Below, piece after piece: positions 44,996 to 56,186 of a stretch of 64,000 nt of DNA. Under the pieces are notes generated by a model. The model made no database searches and was not told the DNA's origin. It saw only the letters and a program-made list of their open reading frames with translations. Position 1 is the stretch's first letter. Each line of letters opens with the position of its first letter. Made by a program: the position numbers and the translations under genes. The stretch lies in assembly GCF_002878395.1 (NCBI RefSeq), contig NC_061121.1, positions 16,546,639 to 16,610,638 on the forward strand, in the 5' to 3' direction. Origin of the DNA: Capsicum annuum (lineage: Eukaryota; Streptophyta; Magnoliopsida; Solanales; Solanaceae).

Positions 44996-45295
44996 TAATT
45001 ACAGAAAATTCTGACATTTTACGTAATTATTGAAAATCCCAACTTTGAATCTGTCGAGATACATAATTAGCTCCTGATACATCCAACAATTTGTAAAGAT
45101 ACATAATTAACTTCCGATACAATTTTTTCAATTTTAGGTCTGTTGAGATACATATTGCATCCAACGAAGATATATTTTTCCTTATAAAGATACATAATTA
45201 GCTCCAGATACATTTTTTTCGATTCCAAATCTATCGAAATACATAATTAGCTCCCCGATACATCCAACGAAGACATATAATTAGTTAAAATTTTT
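44996..45295 (+). repeat. Repeat rich in 'ATACATAATTAGCTCC' (right-reading copy)
   Basis: The phrase GATACATAATTAGCTCC...GATACATCCAACGAAGATAT recurs four to five times with changes at about 45055-45275, after TTAATTACAGAAAATTCTGACATTTTACGTAATTATTGAAAATCCC. The same element, in the opposite direction, lies at 53590-53935 on the other side of the WRKY gene. Unknown family; no coding potential. Confidence 0.7.
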
Positions 45296-45358
45296 GTTAT
45301 TACTTTGTAAGAATAGAAATTTGTGTAAATATGTTAAGTTAAGATGCATATTTATGTT

Positions 45359-45554
45359 ATTTTTCCAATTAATAACTCAGTGGGTCTACTTCAAAGATGT
45401 CATCAAGCCCAAAATACCATTTAGAGACAGCTAGTTAAAAATACTACAACAACTACATTTTTCCAATTAATAACTCAGTGGGTCTACTTCAAAGATGTCA
45501 TCAAGCCCAAACTACCATTTAGAGACAGCTAGTTAAAAATACTACAACAACTAC
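45359..45554 (+). repeat. Two 98-base direct repeats
   Basis: Copies at 45359-45456 and 45457-45554 differ at one readable position (AAAATACC versus AAACTACC). A recent local tandem duplication. The second copy runs into an RTE/TS tail remnant. Confidence 0.95.
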
Positions 45555-45655
45555 AGTAACATAACCGGTATATTCTCGTAAAGTGATGTCTCACCGTCTA
45601 GAAAGGATAGAGTGCACGGTACCCGAACCTCCACCTCGGAGGTGAAGAGAGGCTA
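45541..45655 (-). repeat. RTE/TS-SINE tail remnant
   Basis: Minus-orientation tail: CAACAACTACAGTAACATAA, TCGTAAAGTGATGTCTCACC, AAGGATAGAGTGCACGGTAC, ACCTCGGAGGTGAAGAGAGG. Degraded. Confidence 0.55.
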
Positions 45656-46120
45656 TATATCTAACTTATAGAAAACTAAAAACACATCATATGTTACCAA
45701 ACCCTTTAGACTAAAGCAAATTCAACCCCAACAAATAAAATCTCAAGAATCATAAATTCATAACAGAAAGATTGTCCAAAAACTTAATGTAGCATCATTC
45801 AAATTCAGATGAAACGCCTAACTATAAAAAGATATAACAAAATACATAGGCAAAACATGTAGGAATGTAGAAGCATTTACAGAAAAAAAATGCATATAGA
45901 AAAACCATATAGCTAACAACTCTACGCCCTTTTTGAGAACATTTACAAACAATTTTATATTCAAACCACTCCTTACTGACTATTATTTCGTGTCAACTGA
46001 ACTTCTGCACCATCATCGACATTGCAAACGCGAGAACTAGAAAGATTCAGTAATAAGTTACAGCAGTCCTCTTACTGGCTGTCCGTGCTGATTACCATGC
46101 TGGAACGAAGCTTCGATTGA
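45656..46120 (-). other. Probable 3' UTR and downstream region of the WRKY gene
   Basis: Non-coding sequence after the WRKY stop codon at 46121-46123. The immediate ~150 bases are less AT-biased than the flank, as expected for transcribed UTR. The poly(A) site cannot be fixed from sequence alone. Confidence 0.45.
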
Positions 46121-49100
46121 TCATGTAATTTGTTCTTCTTTGAAACGTAGAAGTGCTATAGGTTGTTGTTCATTGCTTGGAAAGTCTGATCTTCGCATTG
46201 CAGTTGGTTTATCGAATACAGGGTTGTGTGGCCTCAATTGTGACGTGGAATTGTTGGCTGTATTGTGGCTACTATTCCTGGCTGCAGGCACATCATGATT
46301 ATGTTTTCCTTCATAAGTTGTTATGACTGCTTTAGGGTCACTTGCAGCCCTTTCGACATGCTTTCTTACGTTACATCCCTGGCTGGTACATTTGTAATAG
46401 CTTCTGCAGAAGATAACAAGCCGTGTAAAAATCAACAATAGAGTGTAGAGTGTAGACCTTAGCCCTACCTTGGGAGGTAGAGATGTTGTTTCCGATAGAC
46501 CCTCGACTCAAAAAAAAAAGAGTGAAGAAGACGTGGCAAAATACTATAGAGAGCATGTCAAAGCATTCTGAGCATGTAAAAATCATGGCAAACAAAATAA
46601 CGATTAACAAGCAGCTGGCTATGCACTTATTTAGTTGTCTAGACATTGATTAGCTTATTTGATACAGGCATACAGAGGCCAAATGATACTGCAGCACTTC
46701 ATTTGAAAAATAGAGTTCTAAATAAATGCTGCAAAAAGGAAGGTCATAACAGCCGCCAAGATATCTGACAATGGTGGTTAAATGCAATGGAAGTCAAAAG
46801 TTAGCAAGATTATTGCTAAAAATATGGCAACATAGAAAGGGAGGTGAATGTAAACACAAACGCTCAGACTGAGATTTATATTTAAGGTTCACCGGTCAAC
46901 AGAAGTGATGGAATTGGACCTAAAAAGCCATTCAGGTTCATTATCGGTTAGGTATCAGTGGAAGCATAAATATAAAAGAATTAACGAAGTATCAAATCAC
47001 ATCAAATTGAACAAATGATGGGTCGCCGTCATGGAGATCATTGGGAATTGAAGAGGGGAGAACGAGCAGACATCGAACAACTAATTTCAGTTTCTCGTTA
47101 TCATGGTATTCGTCAAACTCACTCTTAAAACAAGCGGAATATCAAATGGATAGGTGATTTCATATCACCGAGTTGTTCATTGTCGATAAGGAAGTAAAAT
47201 AAGATGGACATTTTACCTTGGATAAGGGTTTCCTTTAACAACCTTCTGGCCATACTTACGCCATCTATAACCATCGTCCAACAGATCAACTTCACTGGTT
47301 GTTTGAACAATGATCCTAGGTTCTGCAACAGTCCGGTGAGAACAAACGGCCTCAGAAGTTTGTACTTCTACCGCCCTGCAAATTACAGATATGTAAGAGA
47401 AGGATTGTTGTAAAAATAGACACGGAAGCAAAAGAAATTACTATAAAATAGTGCCAAGGGGAAGTGAAGCACCTCCGCTTTGATTCTCGTTCGTCAATGT
47501 CCCTCCCATCCACTCTGGTCTCTGCATTACCTACTTCCTCACTGTCACTTGAGCCGGAGATTTGGTCATTTGCTAGGCTAGATTCTTGATCCTTCATTCT
47601 TAAGGAATAAGAAGGTTCGCCCTCCTTGGGCTCATAGGTCCCCTGAAGATTATAGTTTCCATTTGGATTTCCACTTTCTTTTGAACGCTTACTAGCTTGA
47701 GGTGGCTGATGGTTGTGTTGGCCCTTATATATAATCTCAGTCACCTGTCCATCTAGGGAGCGCTCAACCTTCTTCTTGACTGGACAATTTGGCTGCGTGC
47801 ACTTGTAATAGCTACGAGGATATTCGCTTCCCTTGACCTGCTTCTGCCCATACTTCCGCCAGTTGTAGCCATCATCAGCAGGTTTATCAACAACAAAGGA
47901 AGCAGGTTCAGACCTCTGGTCGGACAGGGAAACATCAGAAGACTCTTTTATTGTGTTAGGATCCAATGCAGGAGGTATCTGTTGGTTTGCTGCTGTATTT
48001 GATGTTAAGGATTGGAATGGTGACATTGACAGTGCAGTTGCTGCTGAAGAAGATGAGTAATCAGGCTGAATGTGCATTTGCGACTGAGGCTGGGATGCCT
48101 GAGCTGTAAGTTGAGCAAGCACTTGCTGATGAGACATTCCAAAAGGGCCCTGACAGATGAAGATACATAACTAACTTTGAAGAAGCAAATTCAAATTAAA
48201 CTAATAACAATATCATTTTACAAGTAGCAGAAACTAATTGACAGACGTTTTGCTCATAGTTCGGTTGATAATGCATAGCAGAGGAAAACAAGTACTGTAA
48301 ATGTAATCCATGTGAGAAAACATGTTCTTCCCAGTTAGTCAAGTAATCAAGTACCAATTCTTCTGAGAAGATTAAGAGTCGCAACATCCTATGTTATCTC
48401 AAACCTCCATGGGCTATTCCTTAAGGTATCAAACATATTGACATTATTACTCGGAGAAGAAGCACAATGGCAAGCTTCAGTAATTGTTAATTAGCATGAT
48501 GAAGTTCTCCATTGAAAGACAATTCCATTAAAACACACTACTAAACCTTACCACAGACATCAGAATTATAAATATCAGAGAAGTGATAAGTGCAGGATAA
48601 TCTTAATTTATATCTGTTTAAATGGCATACGTTGAAAGGATTTGCAAACCTCTCAACCAAGCAACATGTAATAGAATAAATGAAGAAGTAGAATCCCAAC
48701 ACCCCAAGTACAATTCTCACTAGACAAGACCGTAAAAGCTGTAGCACCCTAAATTGTCTTTGACATGGTCACAAGCTTTCAAATTGCAACAACAAGAATG
48801 ATTGTGAATGTCAAAATCCCCTCCTTCTGAACTATTGGAAATAGAAATTTTCTTCCCGTGTAACTTTCTTCCAGAAAATTAACAGCACAATGCCAAATAC
48901 AAAACATTTACCATCATCAAGGATCTTTAGTTGGAGAGCGTTGTTAATTACTGAAACTCGATAATGTTACAACAAACAAAACCTTCTTGTTTGAAGAATC
49001 AAAATCTTACTTGCCCCCTTTTCTTTTATATTCATGACCGAGGTTTTCCTTCTAGACGAATACAATGTTGAGATTATTTTCTTTATCTTTGAAAGAAGGA

Positions 49101-51180
49101 TAATAGAAGGTTCACGACAAAGATGTACCCTCACTTCATATCTCTACTTACTAGATGGGTGCAGATAACTATGTAATAATAACAACGCCGGATAGAGATA
49201 TTATTAGTTCAAAATTGATTCAGATGGCGAGGACCCACATCCACAGAAAAATCCACCTTATTCATGCATTTGCATTTAAAACCCAAATGCCTGTATTTTC
49301 CCTAACAAACAAACATAAATAAAAACAACACATCAGCAAGACATTACATCATGTAGTTTCTGTTTTCTTTCTCTGTATGAGTCCATGTGAAGCCAACAAT
49401 TCCATTCTTCCAACTACTCCCAGCGTAATACAACTGGCACTAGATGGGATCAAAAAATGGTTTTTTCACGTGAATTCCTGCGAGTCAATTAGCTGAGAGC
49501 AAAAATGGTATGGATCTAGTCAACTTTCACATATTTGTCTCTATGGACATCTCCAGCCATCTTTAGACGGTATTCAAGTCGACAACTTAATGAATCATAT
49601 AAGGCTAGTAAGAGCCCAAGAAGCTCTTATTGTTTTTAAGCTTCCTACAAGAAGTACCATAATTTCAACTATAAGACTCAATAAAGTTCTATTTGCTAAG
49701 CAGTCATAGAGGAGCTCAAGAAGGATCTGTACATACAAAGACATGAACTTGTCCCTGCGTATGGGCAAATATAGCCAAGTAGAAGTGCCTCAGTCAGCAT
49801 TAATCCATCATGCATGGTCCAATCCCCTTTTTTAGGATCTACTCGGGAACAGATCCAGCCGAGATGGGTTGAGCATGTAACTCAAAGGATTAAAGGACGT
49901 GATAAAATAAAATTAAAAAGAAAAGGTCGGACAAGGGTATGCTTCGGTTAGATGAACTGATAACGAAGACCATCACTTGGTTACTATAATGTTTCTCCTG
50001 TGAATCAAATGTCATAGTCAAGGAACAACAAAAGGCGCATTTCAGATATAGAGGAACTGCACTTTTGGCAGTAAAGTTTAAAGCTTTTAGCAAATAATTC
50101 ATTCCCCAAATCCAGTATTCCACTACATTGCCTTCAAAATCATCATCACTTACAGTAGATTCTTTCAAAAAACAAAGCAAACACCATCAAATCATCCTCA
50201 CTATCACTGTTGCTATGCTAACAGACTATTAAAATCAACCATTAACGCTAATGGTTAAACAAAAGGCATACTTCAAATATAAATGAAATGCACTTTTCGC
50301 AGTAAAGTTCAAAGCTTCTAGGAAATAATTCCTCTTCCCAGATCCAGTATTCCACTACAGTGCCTTCAAAATCATCGCCAATTACAGTAGATTTTTCCGA
50401 AAAAAAAAAAAAAGGCAAAACACCAATTGTGTCATCCTCACTTTCACTGTTGCTATGCTAACAAATTATTAAAATCAGCCACTAATGCTAAAACAACAAA
50501 GTTAGCATTAGTATATACATAAAGATTCACCAGTTAGCACTAATTTGGGTAAAAATCATTAAGTTCTGCTCCATCTTGGTAACTAAATACCTCTCAAAAC
50601 CAATCTAACCCCAAATCATTTCTTTAATGATACCGATGTTCAAGTCAACTCACGCTTTAGCAAGAATTATCTAGTGTTCAATGTGTTTTTGAAACTATAT
50701 GATACCATAAATTAAAAAAAAAAAAAAAAGTGCTATTGTTTCAATCTATAATACTAAAAAAAAAAACATTCCGTGCACTAAACTCCCGAAATCAGAAAAA
50801 GCAAAAAATGAAGTTAACTTAAGTACCTGTCCAGGTGAAAAGAACCCATCAAACAAATTAGTTGGATTTAATCCAGGCGGTACACTAAAAGTGGGAGTCA
50901 TCGCTGGTGCCGCCGTAGATGGTGGCGAGAAACCCGGTCTAACACCGGAAATACCCGCCGGAGATGTCATTGCACCGGCTAAAAGCTGAGAAAAAGACCG
51001 ACACTCAGAATCAGGATCATTATCGGAGAAGAAACTGGATACGAGTGTCATCGGACCCGGGCTAATACCACCGGAAAATAAACTGTCCATTGAATTTCTT
51101 GGTGGTAAAGTAATTGTTGGACGTACTAATTGTCCTCTTGATGTCGCTGATGAAGATGATAATCCTTCATTCTCCGCCAT
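46121..51180 (-). CDS. Group I WRKY transcription factor, WRKY3/WRKY4-like, 490 aa
   Basis: Four coding exons on minus: 51180-50827, 48149-47473, 47375-47217 and 46403-46121 (stop TGA). Introns are GT-AG and the exons join in frame to 490 residues. The start is [14 protein letters not shown], with ATG in a good context (AATCATGGCG). The N-terminus has Ser-Pro-rich motifs ('[12 protein letters not shown]', '[10 protein letters not shown]', 'GFSPPS') of the kind that serve as MAP-kinase targets in group I WRKYs. The first WRKYGQK is at residues 215-221 with a CX4CX22HXH finger (C235, C240, H263, H265). The second WRKYGQK is at 382-388 with CX4CX23HXH (C402, C407, H431, H433). The third intron splits the PYPR Arg codon (397), the conserved WRKY-domain intron position. 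Two intact domains define group I; the C-terminal one binds W-box DNA (TTGAC). Arabidopsis WRKY3/WRKY4 act in the nucleus and affect resistance to necrotrophs, but function here is inferred. Intron 1 (2.7 kb) has a 232-base duplication and intron 3 a transposon tail. Confidence 0.95.
46436..46512 (-). repeat. RTE/TS-SINE tail in WRKY intron 3
   Basis: Minus orientation: AGAGTGTAGAGTGTAGACCT, TAGCCCTACCTTGGGAGGTA, GAGATGTTGTTTCCGATAGA, CCCTCGACTCAA. Lies inside the intron 46404-47216 close to the splice acceptor of exon 4 (about 35 bases away), without disturbing it. Confidence 0.75.
48150..50826 (-). other. Large first intron of the WRKY gene
   Basis: 2677 bases with donor CAG|GTACTT and acceptor CTGTCAG|GG on minus. 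It contains a tandem duplication (about 50020-50252 and 50253-50491, period 232) and poly-A/T runs. No other gene recognised inside; the frame at 49890-50180 is produced by the duplicated unit. Confidence 0.8.
50020..50491. repeat. Tandem duplication in WRKY intron 1, 232-base period
   Basis: Two diverged copies share AAAGGC-CATTTCA, TGCACTTTT-GCAGTAAAGTT, TCCAGTATTCCACTACA-TGCC, TTCAAAATCATC and CACTGTTGCTATGCTAACA. CCAGTATT occurs at 50112 and 50344. Confidence 0.9.
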
Positions 51181-51198
51181 GATTACCAATAAATTGAA

Positions 51199-51204
51199 AG
51201 TCAA
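51199..51204 (-). promoter_or_regulatory. W-box core in the WRKY leader
   Basis: TTGACT on minus, 19-24 bases upstream of the start codon. W-box cores bind WRKY proteins and are often found in WRKY promoters, suggesting possible auto- or cross-regulation. A six-base motif occurs often by chance. Confidence 0.3.
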
Positions 51205-51242
51205 TTCATCATTATTTTTTTTTATCTAAACTATCAAAAGTT

Positions 51243-51455
51243 GTGTATAGGATCTGAACAAACTTTTTGATGAGTACAAACTAGCAAGTGTACGCTTGCA
51301 GATACAAAAATAATATATTGTTGATGGATTGAGAAAGATGGTTGATGGATGAAGATTATTGTTGAATTTGGAAAGAAGAAACCAAACAGAAAAGTGTGTA
51401 TAGGATCTGAACAAACTTTGAGTATAAACTAGAAAGTCCACGCTTGCAGATGCAC
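51243..51455 (-). repeat. Duplicated ~60-base block in the WRKY 5' leader/promoter
   Basis: Blocks 51243-51305 and 51396-51455 share GTGTATAGGATCTGAACAAACTTT, GAGTA-AAACTAG-AAGT and ACGCTTGCAGAT. On minus the shared text reads ATCTGCAAGCGT ... AAAGTTTGTTCAGATCCTAT. They lie between the putative TATA box and the start codon. Confidence 0.85.
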
Positions 51456-51481
51456 GAAAATGGAGGCTTTACACTTTTGTT

Positions 51482-51489
51482 TATTTATA
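51482..51489 (-). promoter_or_regulatory. Putative TATA box of the WRKY gene
   Basis: TATAAATA on minus, about 300 bases upstream of the ATG. A start site about 30 bases downstream would give a ~270-base 5' leader that includes the duplicated block. Position and sequence are plausible; no transcript evidence. Confidence 0.5.
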
Positions 51490-53059
51490 TTTTTTCCTTT
51501 TTTCTTTTTCAATATAAATATGACATAATATACATTTTTTTCCTTTTTGTCTTTATATAAGAAGATACAAGTTGATAGTTGAAAACATAAATGTACATAG
51601 CTTATTTTTTTATTTTTCTATCAGTATTTGATAAGTATTCATTTTTGTAGGCATTTGATTGTATTTCATTTTGAAAACAAAAATAAATAGCTTTATCTTC
51701 GAGGTGAAAAATAATATTTAAAAATTGAAGATATGTTTGACCATAAAATAAATTAAAATTATTTTTGTATCTTTATAGATAATTTGGAGTGAAGATTATG
51801 AAAAATAATTTTTTTAAATTTTTTTTCTTTATGAATAAACGTATTTTCAAGAGTTAAATTCAAGAAAAGTAAAAGAAAATTTCATACGCAAAACATACCT
51901 TTAAAATCCTGATTAATTTAAATTTTATGTTTAAATTTTATTATAGAAGAATTGTTTTATATTTTACTTTTAAAAATCAAACCAGTGCGTAGTTATAAAA
52001 GATAAAATAAAGTAATGCAAATAACTAGACAAAACTCGTATTGTAATACTAGTTGGAGTAGATTATCTGCTTTATGTTTTGTCTGCTAATTAATTGAGAT
52101 AGGATTAGAGTTTAATAAAATTTAATAACTTTCGCTCAAAAATTATATATTGGATTAATATAATATCTTATCGTAGTTGTATATGTGGCCAACACATACG
52201 TTGTATGTGCTTTCAAAATAGAAATCGGGAAAATATTTATAAGACATTAACTATATGTGATATCAATTGTATTCACTACATCATCAATTTATGTAAAGGA
52301 TTTGTAAGGTATATCAAAAATATATGTTAAAATGTATGACCATCTTTTAAAACGGTAATAATTTTTCAACGATCAATTTAATCATTAATAGATTTTGATA
52401 ATAACGAACGAGTGAGGTCGGATTGGATTAGATTCTCTTAAAAAATAAAATAAAATGTGGACACCCTTCTTATTTTAGTCCGTTCGAAAAGAATATTATC
52501 TTAATTTAATTTTAAAATTTCTTATTTACCTTTTATGAGATAATAATTTACAGCCATTAAATATCTTATGATTATTTTAGACTATAAATTTCAATTTTCT
52601 TTCTTAAATATCATGTTAAATTAAATAGTATCACCTAAAATAAGAGGGATTTTTTTTTTTAAATGTGGCGTGAAATTAGTTGTAGTCCCGACGATTAAAA
52701 GAGTTGCCGTGGAACATAGGGGAATCTATATAGAACAAAACAGTCTGTATAATTTTGGCTACTAGTGCCCACGTTTTAGACTTTTTATTTGGACATTTGT
52801 TTTGTAAAATAAGTAACTTGCTTCAAAAAGTTTGTACCATAAAATTCAATTCAATTATTTTCTTAAGGAGAATTTAACATCATTGACATATTGTTAAGGG
52901 AAATGAAATTGTTAATTTTCTTTGTTTATGAATTCAAATGGAATTTGGGAGTGTTTCGGTAGTACATGATAAATTTCTTATCTTACTGACGATATGGATT
53001 TAAGTAGAAAAAAATGAATTAAGATAGCAGGTTAATTAGTAGATAGTCGTGTGTTGTAA
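51490..53059. other. AT-rich DNA upstream of the WRKY gene
   Basis: No gene recognised. It includes the small inverted-repeat element at 52463-52650 (listed separately) and the distal WRKY promoter. Confidence 0.5.
52463..52650. mobile_element. Small MITE-like element
   Basis: Left ACCCTTCTTATTTTAGTC pairs with right ACCTAAAATAAGAGGGAT as imperfect inverted termini about 190 bases apart; the interior is AT-rich. Likely a decayed Stowaway-type MITE. Confidence 0.5.
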
Positions 53060-53310
53060 CATCTTTATGTTGGAGAGATGGAGACAGCTCTCCTATATTA
53101 TTATATTGCATATTATTTATTACTCGCGTTCTTTATTTTATTTTATATTGTTATTTTACTTTATTGACTGTGTTTATCGCGTCAGTTTGTCTTATAACGT
53201 TAGTTTTCTTTCTAACCTATTTTGTTCATGTATTGTCGTGTCGAACATATCTCGAAAACTCTCCATCCTATAAAGATAGAGATAAAGTTTATGTGTATCT
53301 CATTTATAAA
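53060..53310 (+). repeat. RTE 3' UTR/tail remnant
   Basis: T-rich sequence with TATTACTCGCGTTCTTTATT, GACTGTGTTTATCGCGTCAG and CTTATAACGTTAGTTTTCTT, leading into TCGAAAACTCTCCATCCTATAAAGATAGAGATAAAGTTT in pieces: a degraded head of the RTE/TS tail. Confidence 0.5.
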
Positions 53311-53589
53311 ATTATATTGAATATATTATTGTTGATGATATTTATCTTAATTATATTATCTTTCTCTTTTAAGTTAAATTAAATAATAATTGATGACCCT
53401 ATAAAAGTCTACACTGAAAGTGACAAGCACAATAAAGACAAAATGATTTGGACGATATAAATAAGTACTATCATAGAGCTTATCATGTGGAAATACACAA
53501 TTAATCTCCAAACAAGCAATAATAATACGAAAAATAATATAAACACATATCTTAATTTATCATATATATTTACACAAATTTCTATCCTT

Positions 53590-53935
53590 ACAAAATAATT
53601 ACAAAATTTCAACTAACTATGTATCTTCGTTGGACGGATCGGGAGTTAATTATATATCTCGACAAACCCACAATAAAAAAAATATATCGGAAGCTAATTA
53701 TATATCTTTACAAAGGAAAAAATGTATCTTCGTTGGATGTATTATGTATCTCGACAGACCCAAAATAAATAAAAAAATTATCGAAAGCTAATTATGTACC
53801 TTTACAAAGGAAAGAAATGTATCTTCATCGAATGTATCGGGAGCTAATTATGTATTTCAATAAACCCAAAATTGAGATTTTCAGTAATTATGCAAAATAT
53901 CAAAATTTTCTTTAATTAAACTCCTAACTGTCGGG
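53590..53935 (-). repeat. Repeat rich in 'GGAGCTAATTATGTAT' (left-reading copy)
   Basis: Reverse-orientation counterpart of 44996-45295: ATGTATCTTCGTTGGACGGA, TCGGGAGTTAATTATATATC, AATGTATCTTCATCGAATGT, CGGGAGCTAATTATGTATTT and the terminal GAGATTTTCAGTAATTATGC. About three to four internal units. Confidence 0.7.
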
Positions 53936-54440
53936 ATTTATATTGTTTGTACATAATAATATTTCTTCATAGAGAGATTATTGATATTTTAGTTAACAGC
54001 GATTCAAACAAGATGGACTTGCCTGGATGACAAACATCCCTTTACTTCTAGCTCAGAGGTTACGAGTTTGAAACCGAAGGAAGGGCAAAACAAATAAATA
54101 AAAAAAAAAAGGATTATGAAAACCCTCACTAATTCTTTTGAACAAATTAAACTGGCATGATTACCTAGCTCGATATGATTAAGCTCAAAGTGTTATTTAT
54201 CTATACATTTAATTACTTGTGCTAAAATTGGAGGACAAAATTCTAACTAAGATCTAACTAACCTATTGAAAGGACATAATTGAGTAAGTCAACAAATAAA
54301 GGAGATGAAATACTAGTAACGTTTATGACTTTAGCTTTTTCACTATTGATTCCAATACCAAATTCAAGATCTTTATGGACGACTAACAATACAAGTCTTC
54401 TTTGCATATTACACATATAATAATTTTATAAAAAATAAAT
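53936..54440. other. Intergenic DNA with a SINE-like fragment
   Basis: At about 54005-54110, GACTTGCCTGGATGACAAACAT...CTAGCTCAGAGGTTACGAGTTTGAAACCGAAGGAAGGGCAAAA in pieces resembles the tRNA-like 5' end of a Solanaceae SINE (box B GGTTACGAGTTTGAAACC is altered from GGTTCGANNCC), followed by an A-rich tail. Not a tRNA gene: no cloverleaf and the box B is corrupted. Confidence 0.45.
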
Positions 54441-54929
54441 AAAAAAGACTTAAATATGCTATCGAGCAATTGAAATGACTCATCTATATCATTCATTATA
54501 AATATGGTTTATCTATGTCATCGTTTTTAATAGTTTGGCTTATCTGCACTACCGTTGCAGAAAAGTTCATTTGTGTAATTATTTTATAATGGTGATTTTG
54601 TAAAATTATTTTTGTCACATGATTTCTTATTAGATTCACGTCACCAAATCTAAATCAATCAATATTACTTAAATCAAAATAAAAAATTATACCTATTGAA
54701 ATAAAATTACGCAAATGATTTGAATTTGGTAATGTAGACCTCTAATACGAGGTCACGTGGTAAATTTCTTTTGCAAAAATCGTCGTTACAAAATAATGGC
54801 GCTAATGAACGTTTTTGTAATGACTGCGACATAGATTTCAATACAGTGGCATAGATGAGCCAAACTTATAACAGACGATATAAATAAACAATTTTCAATA
54901 GTTTGATGACATATTTGAGTCTTTTTTTC
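54441..54929. mobile_element. Foldback-type MITE, ~490 bases
   Basis: AAAAAAGACTTAAATATG at the left pairs with CATATTTGAGTCTTTTTTT at the right. The complementarity runs inward, with interruptions, for well over 100 bases on each side (for example GGCTTATCTGCACTACCGTTGCAG opposite the reverse complement of a block near 54830-54870). Non-coding. Confidence 0.7.
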
Positions 54930-56035
54930 AAAAAAGGTATAACCAAGGAGGATATACTTTGCTTTACTAATCCTATTGAAAGATAACAAAATGATAAGTT
55001 CATTATATTACTTTTTGAATATAATAAATTTAATATTTTTAAAATATAATTATAGTTAACAAAAGTGAATATAAAATTTAAGGAATAAATAAAGAAAATG
55101 AAAAAATAAATAATTTGAGATAATTATTTTAAAAGATTGCAATAAATAATTTGGAATCGATGGTTAAAGAAAAAAAGTTGCCACCATAGAACAAAACATA
55201 TATCTCCAAATAAACATAATTTTACCCTAAAGTTACCAATTCGTAGGAATGAAGAGATTGTCGGTGAAGTGCAGGTTACTGATTTCGTATAGGGAATTGT
55301 TTAAAATTGCTAAATATAATGTGTAGTTATTGCACACTTTGTCTATATCTAAAATCTGTAAAAATATGACATACACTTTAGAAGCATTTAATGATGATAG
55401 ATATATATATCAATATTGTGTGAAATTTCTTCATTCTTAATCACAAATATCAAATTTGAGTATTGAGTCTAGAAAAAATTTTGTTAGAAATATTCGATGG
55501 TAAAGTCAGAATTTTTACCGGAGAATTGAAAATCAAAAGAAGTGTATATGTGAACTAGCTGAAAGGATTCAACATTAACTATATATACATAAAATATAAT
55601 TTTAATTATATAATTTTTTTGTCAAAGTTTCAAATCTCCTTAACCATAAGGTGGCTTTGCCCCTAAAAATACCACCCCAAAAATAAACCTTACAATGTAC
55701 GATTCAAATTAATTTATGACTTTAATATGGGTACTCGACAAAATAACAATAATTTTTTTTCTTTGTTGGTGAAAGAAATAAAATGTAAAAGGAAACATGG
55801 CTAGGGTTTGTTGGTGCAAATAGAGATGGACGAAGAGTTTTAGTTATGAATTTCGTGGAATGTAATAGATTTAGTTAAAAGTTTATATTTGTATTAAAAT
55901 TTTCTAATAATATTTTTTTCGTTTGTTTTTACTTATTCATTATATAAAAAATAAACCTATTTTTATTTGTTTAGTTTGGAAAAACAAGAAGAGGCAATTT
56001 ACCAAATCCAAATCATTATCATTAAATTTAAGAGT
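54930..56035. other. AT-rich intergenic DNA
   Basis: No gene recognised. At 55640-55680 the phrase CCTTAACCATAAGGTGGCTTTGCCCCT looks like the end of a dispersed repeat. Confidence 0.55.
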
Positions 56036-56186
56036 TTAAGTTTTGTGCACCGTAAGTGTACAGAATAGTTTATATTATTAGTTAACTTGACCTGCTGAAA
56101 TGAAAAAGTTAGGTGACCTGCAATAGCAAGTCAAGTTTACATGATAGTGTAGAATATTTTATACATCGACAGTGCACAAAACTTAA
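56036..56186. mobile_element. MITE, 151 bases
   Basis: Perfect 15-base inverted ends TTAAGTTTTGTGCAC/GTGCACAAAACTTAA; similarity between the arms continues for about 60 bases (GTGTACAGAATA / TAGAATATTTTATACATCGAC, ACTTGACCTGC / GCAAGTCAAGTT). Superfamily not determined. Confidence 0.8.

Noticed and set aside
47213..47431. Separate small gene encoding a WRKYGQK motif
   Set aside because: It is exon 3 of the WRKY gene with intron sequence read through on both sides; splice sites and phases link it to exons 2 and 4.
51181..51204. Upstream extension of the first WRKY exon
   Set aside because: The longer frame starts at TTG, not ATG. The ATG at 51178-51180 has a good context and gives the family's usual MAE start.
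54040..54075. tRNA gene suggested by GGTTACGAGTTTGAAACC
   Set aside because: No cloverleaf can be drawn and box B is altered; it is the tRNA-like head of a SINE fragment.
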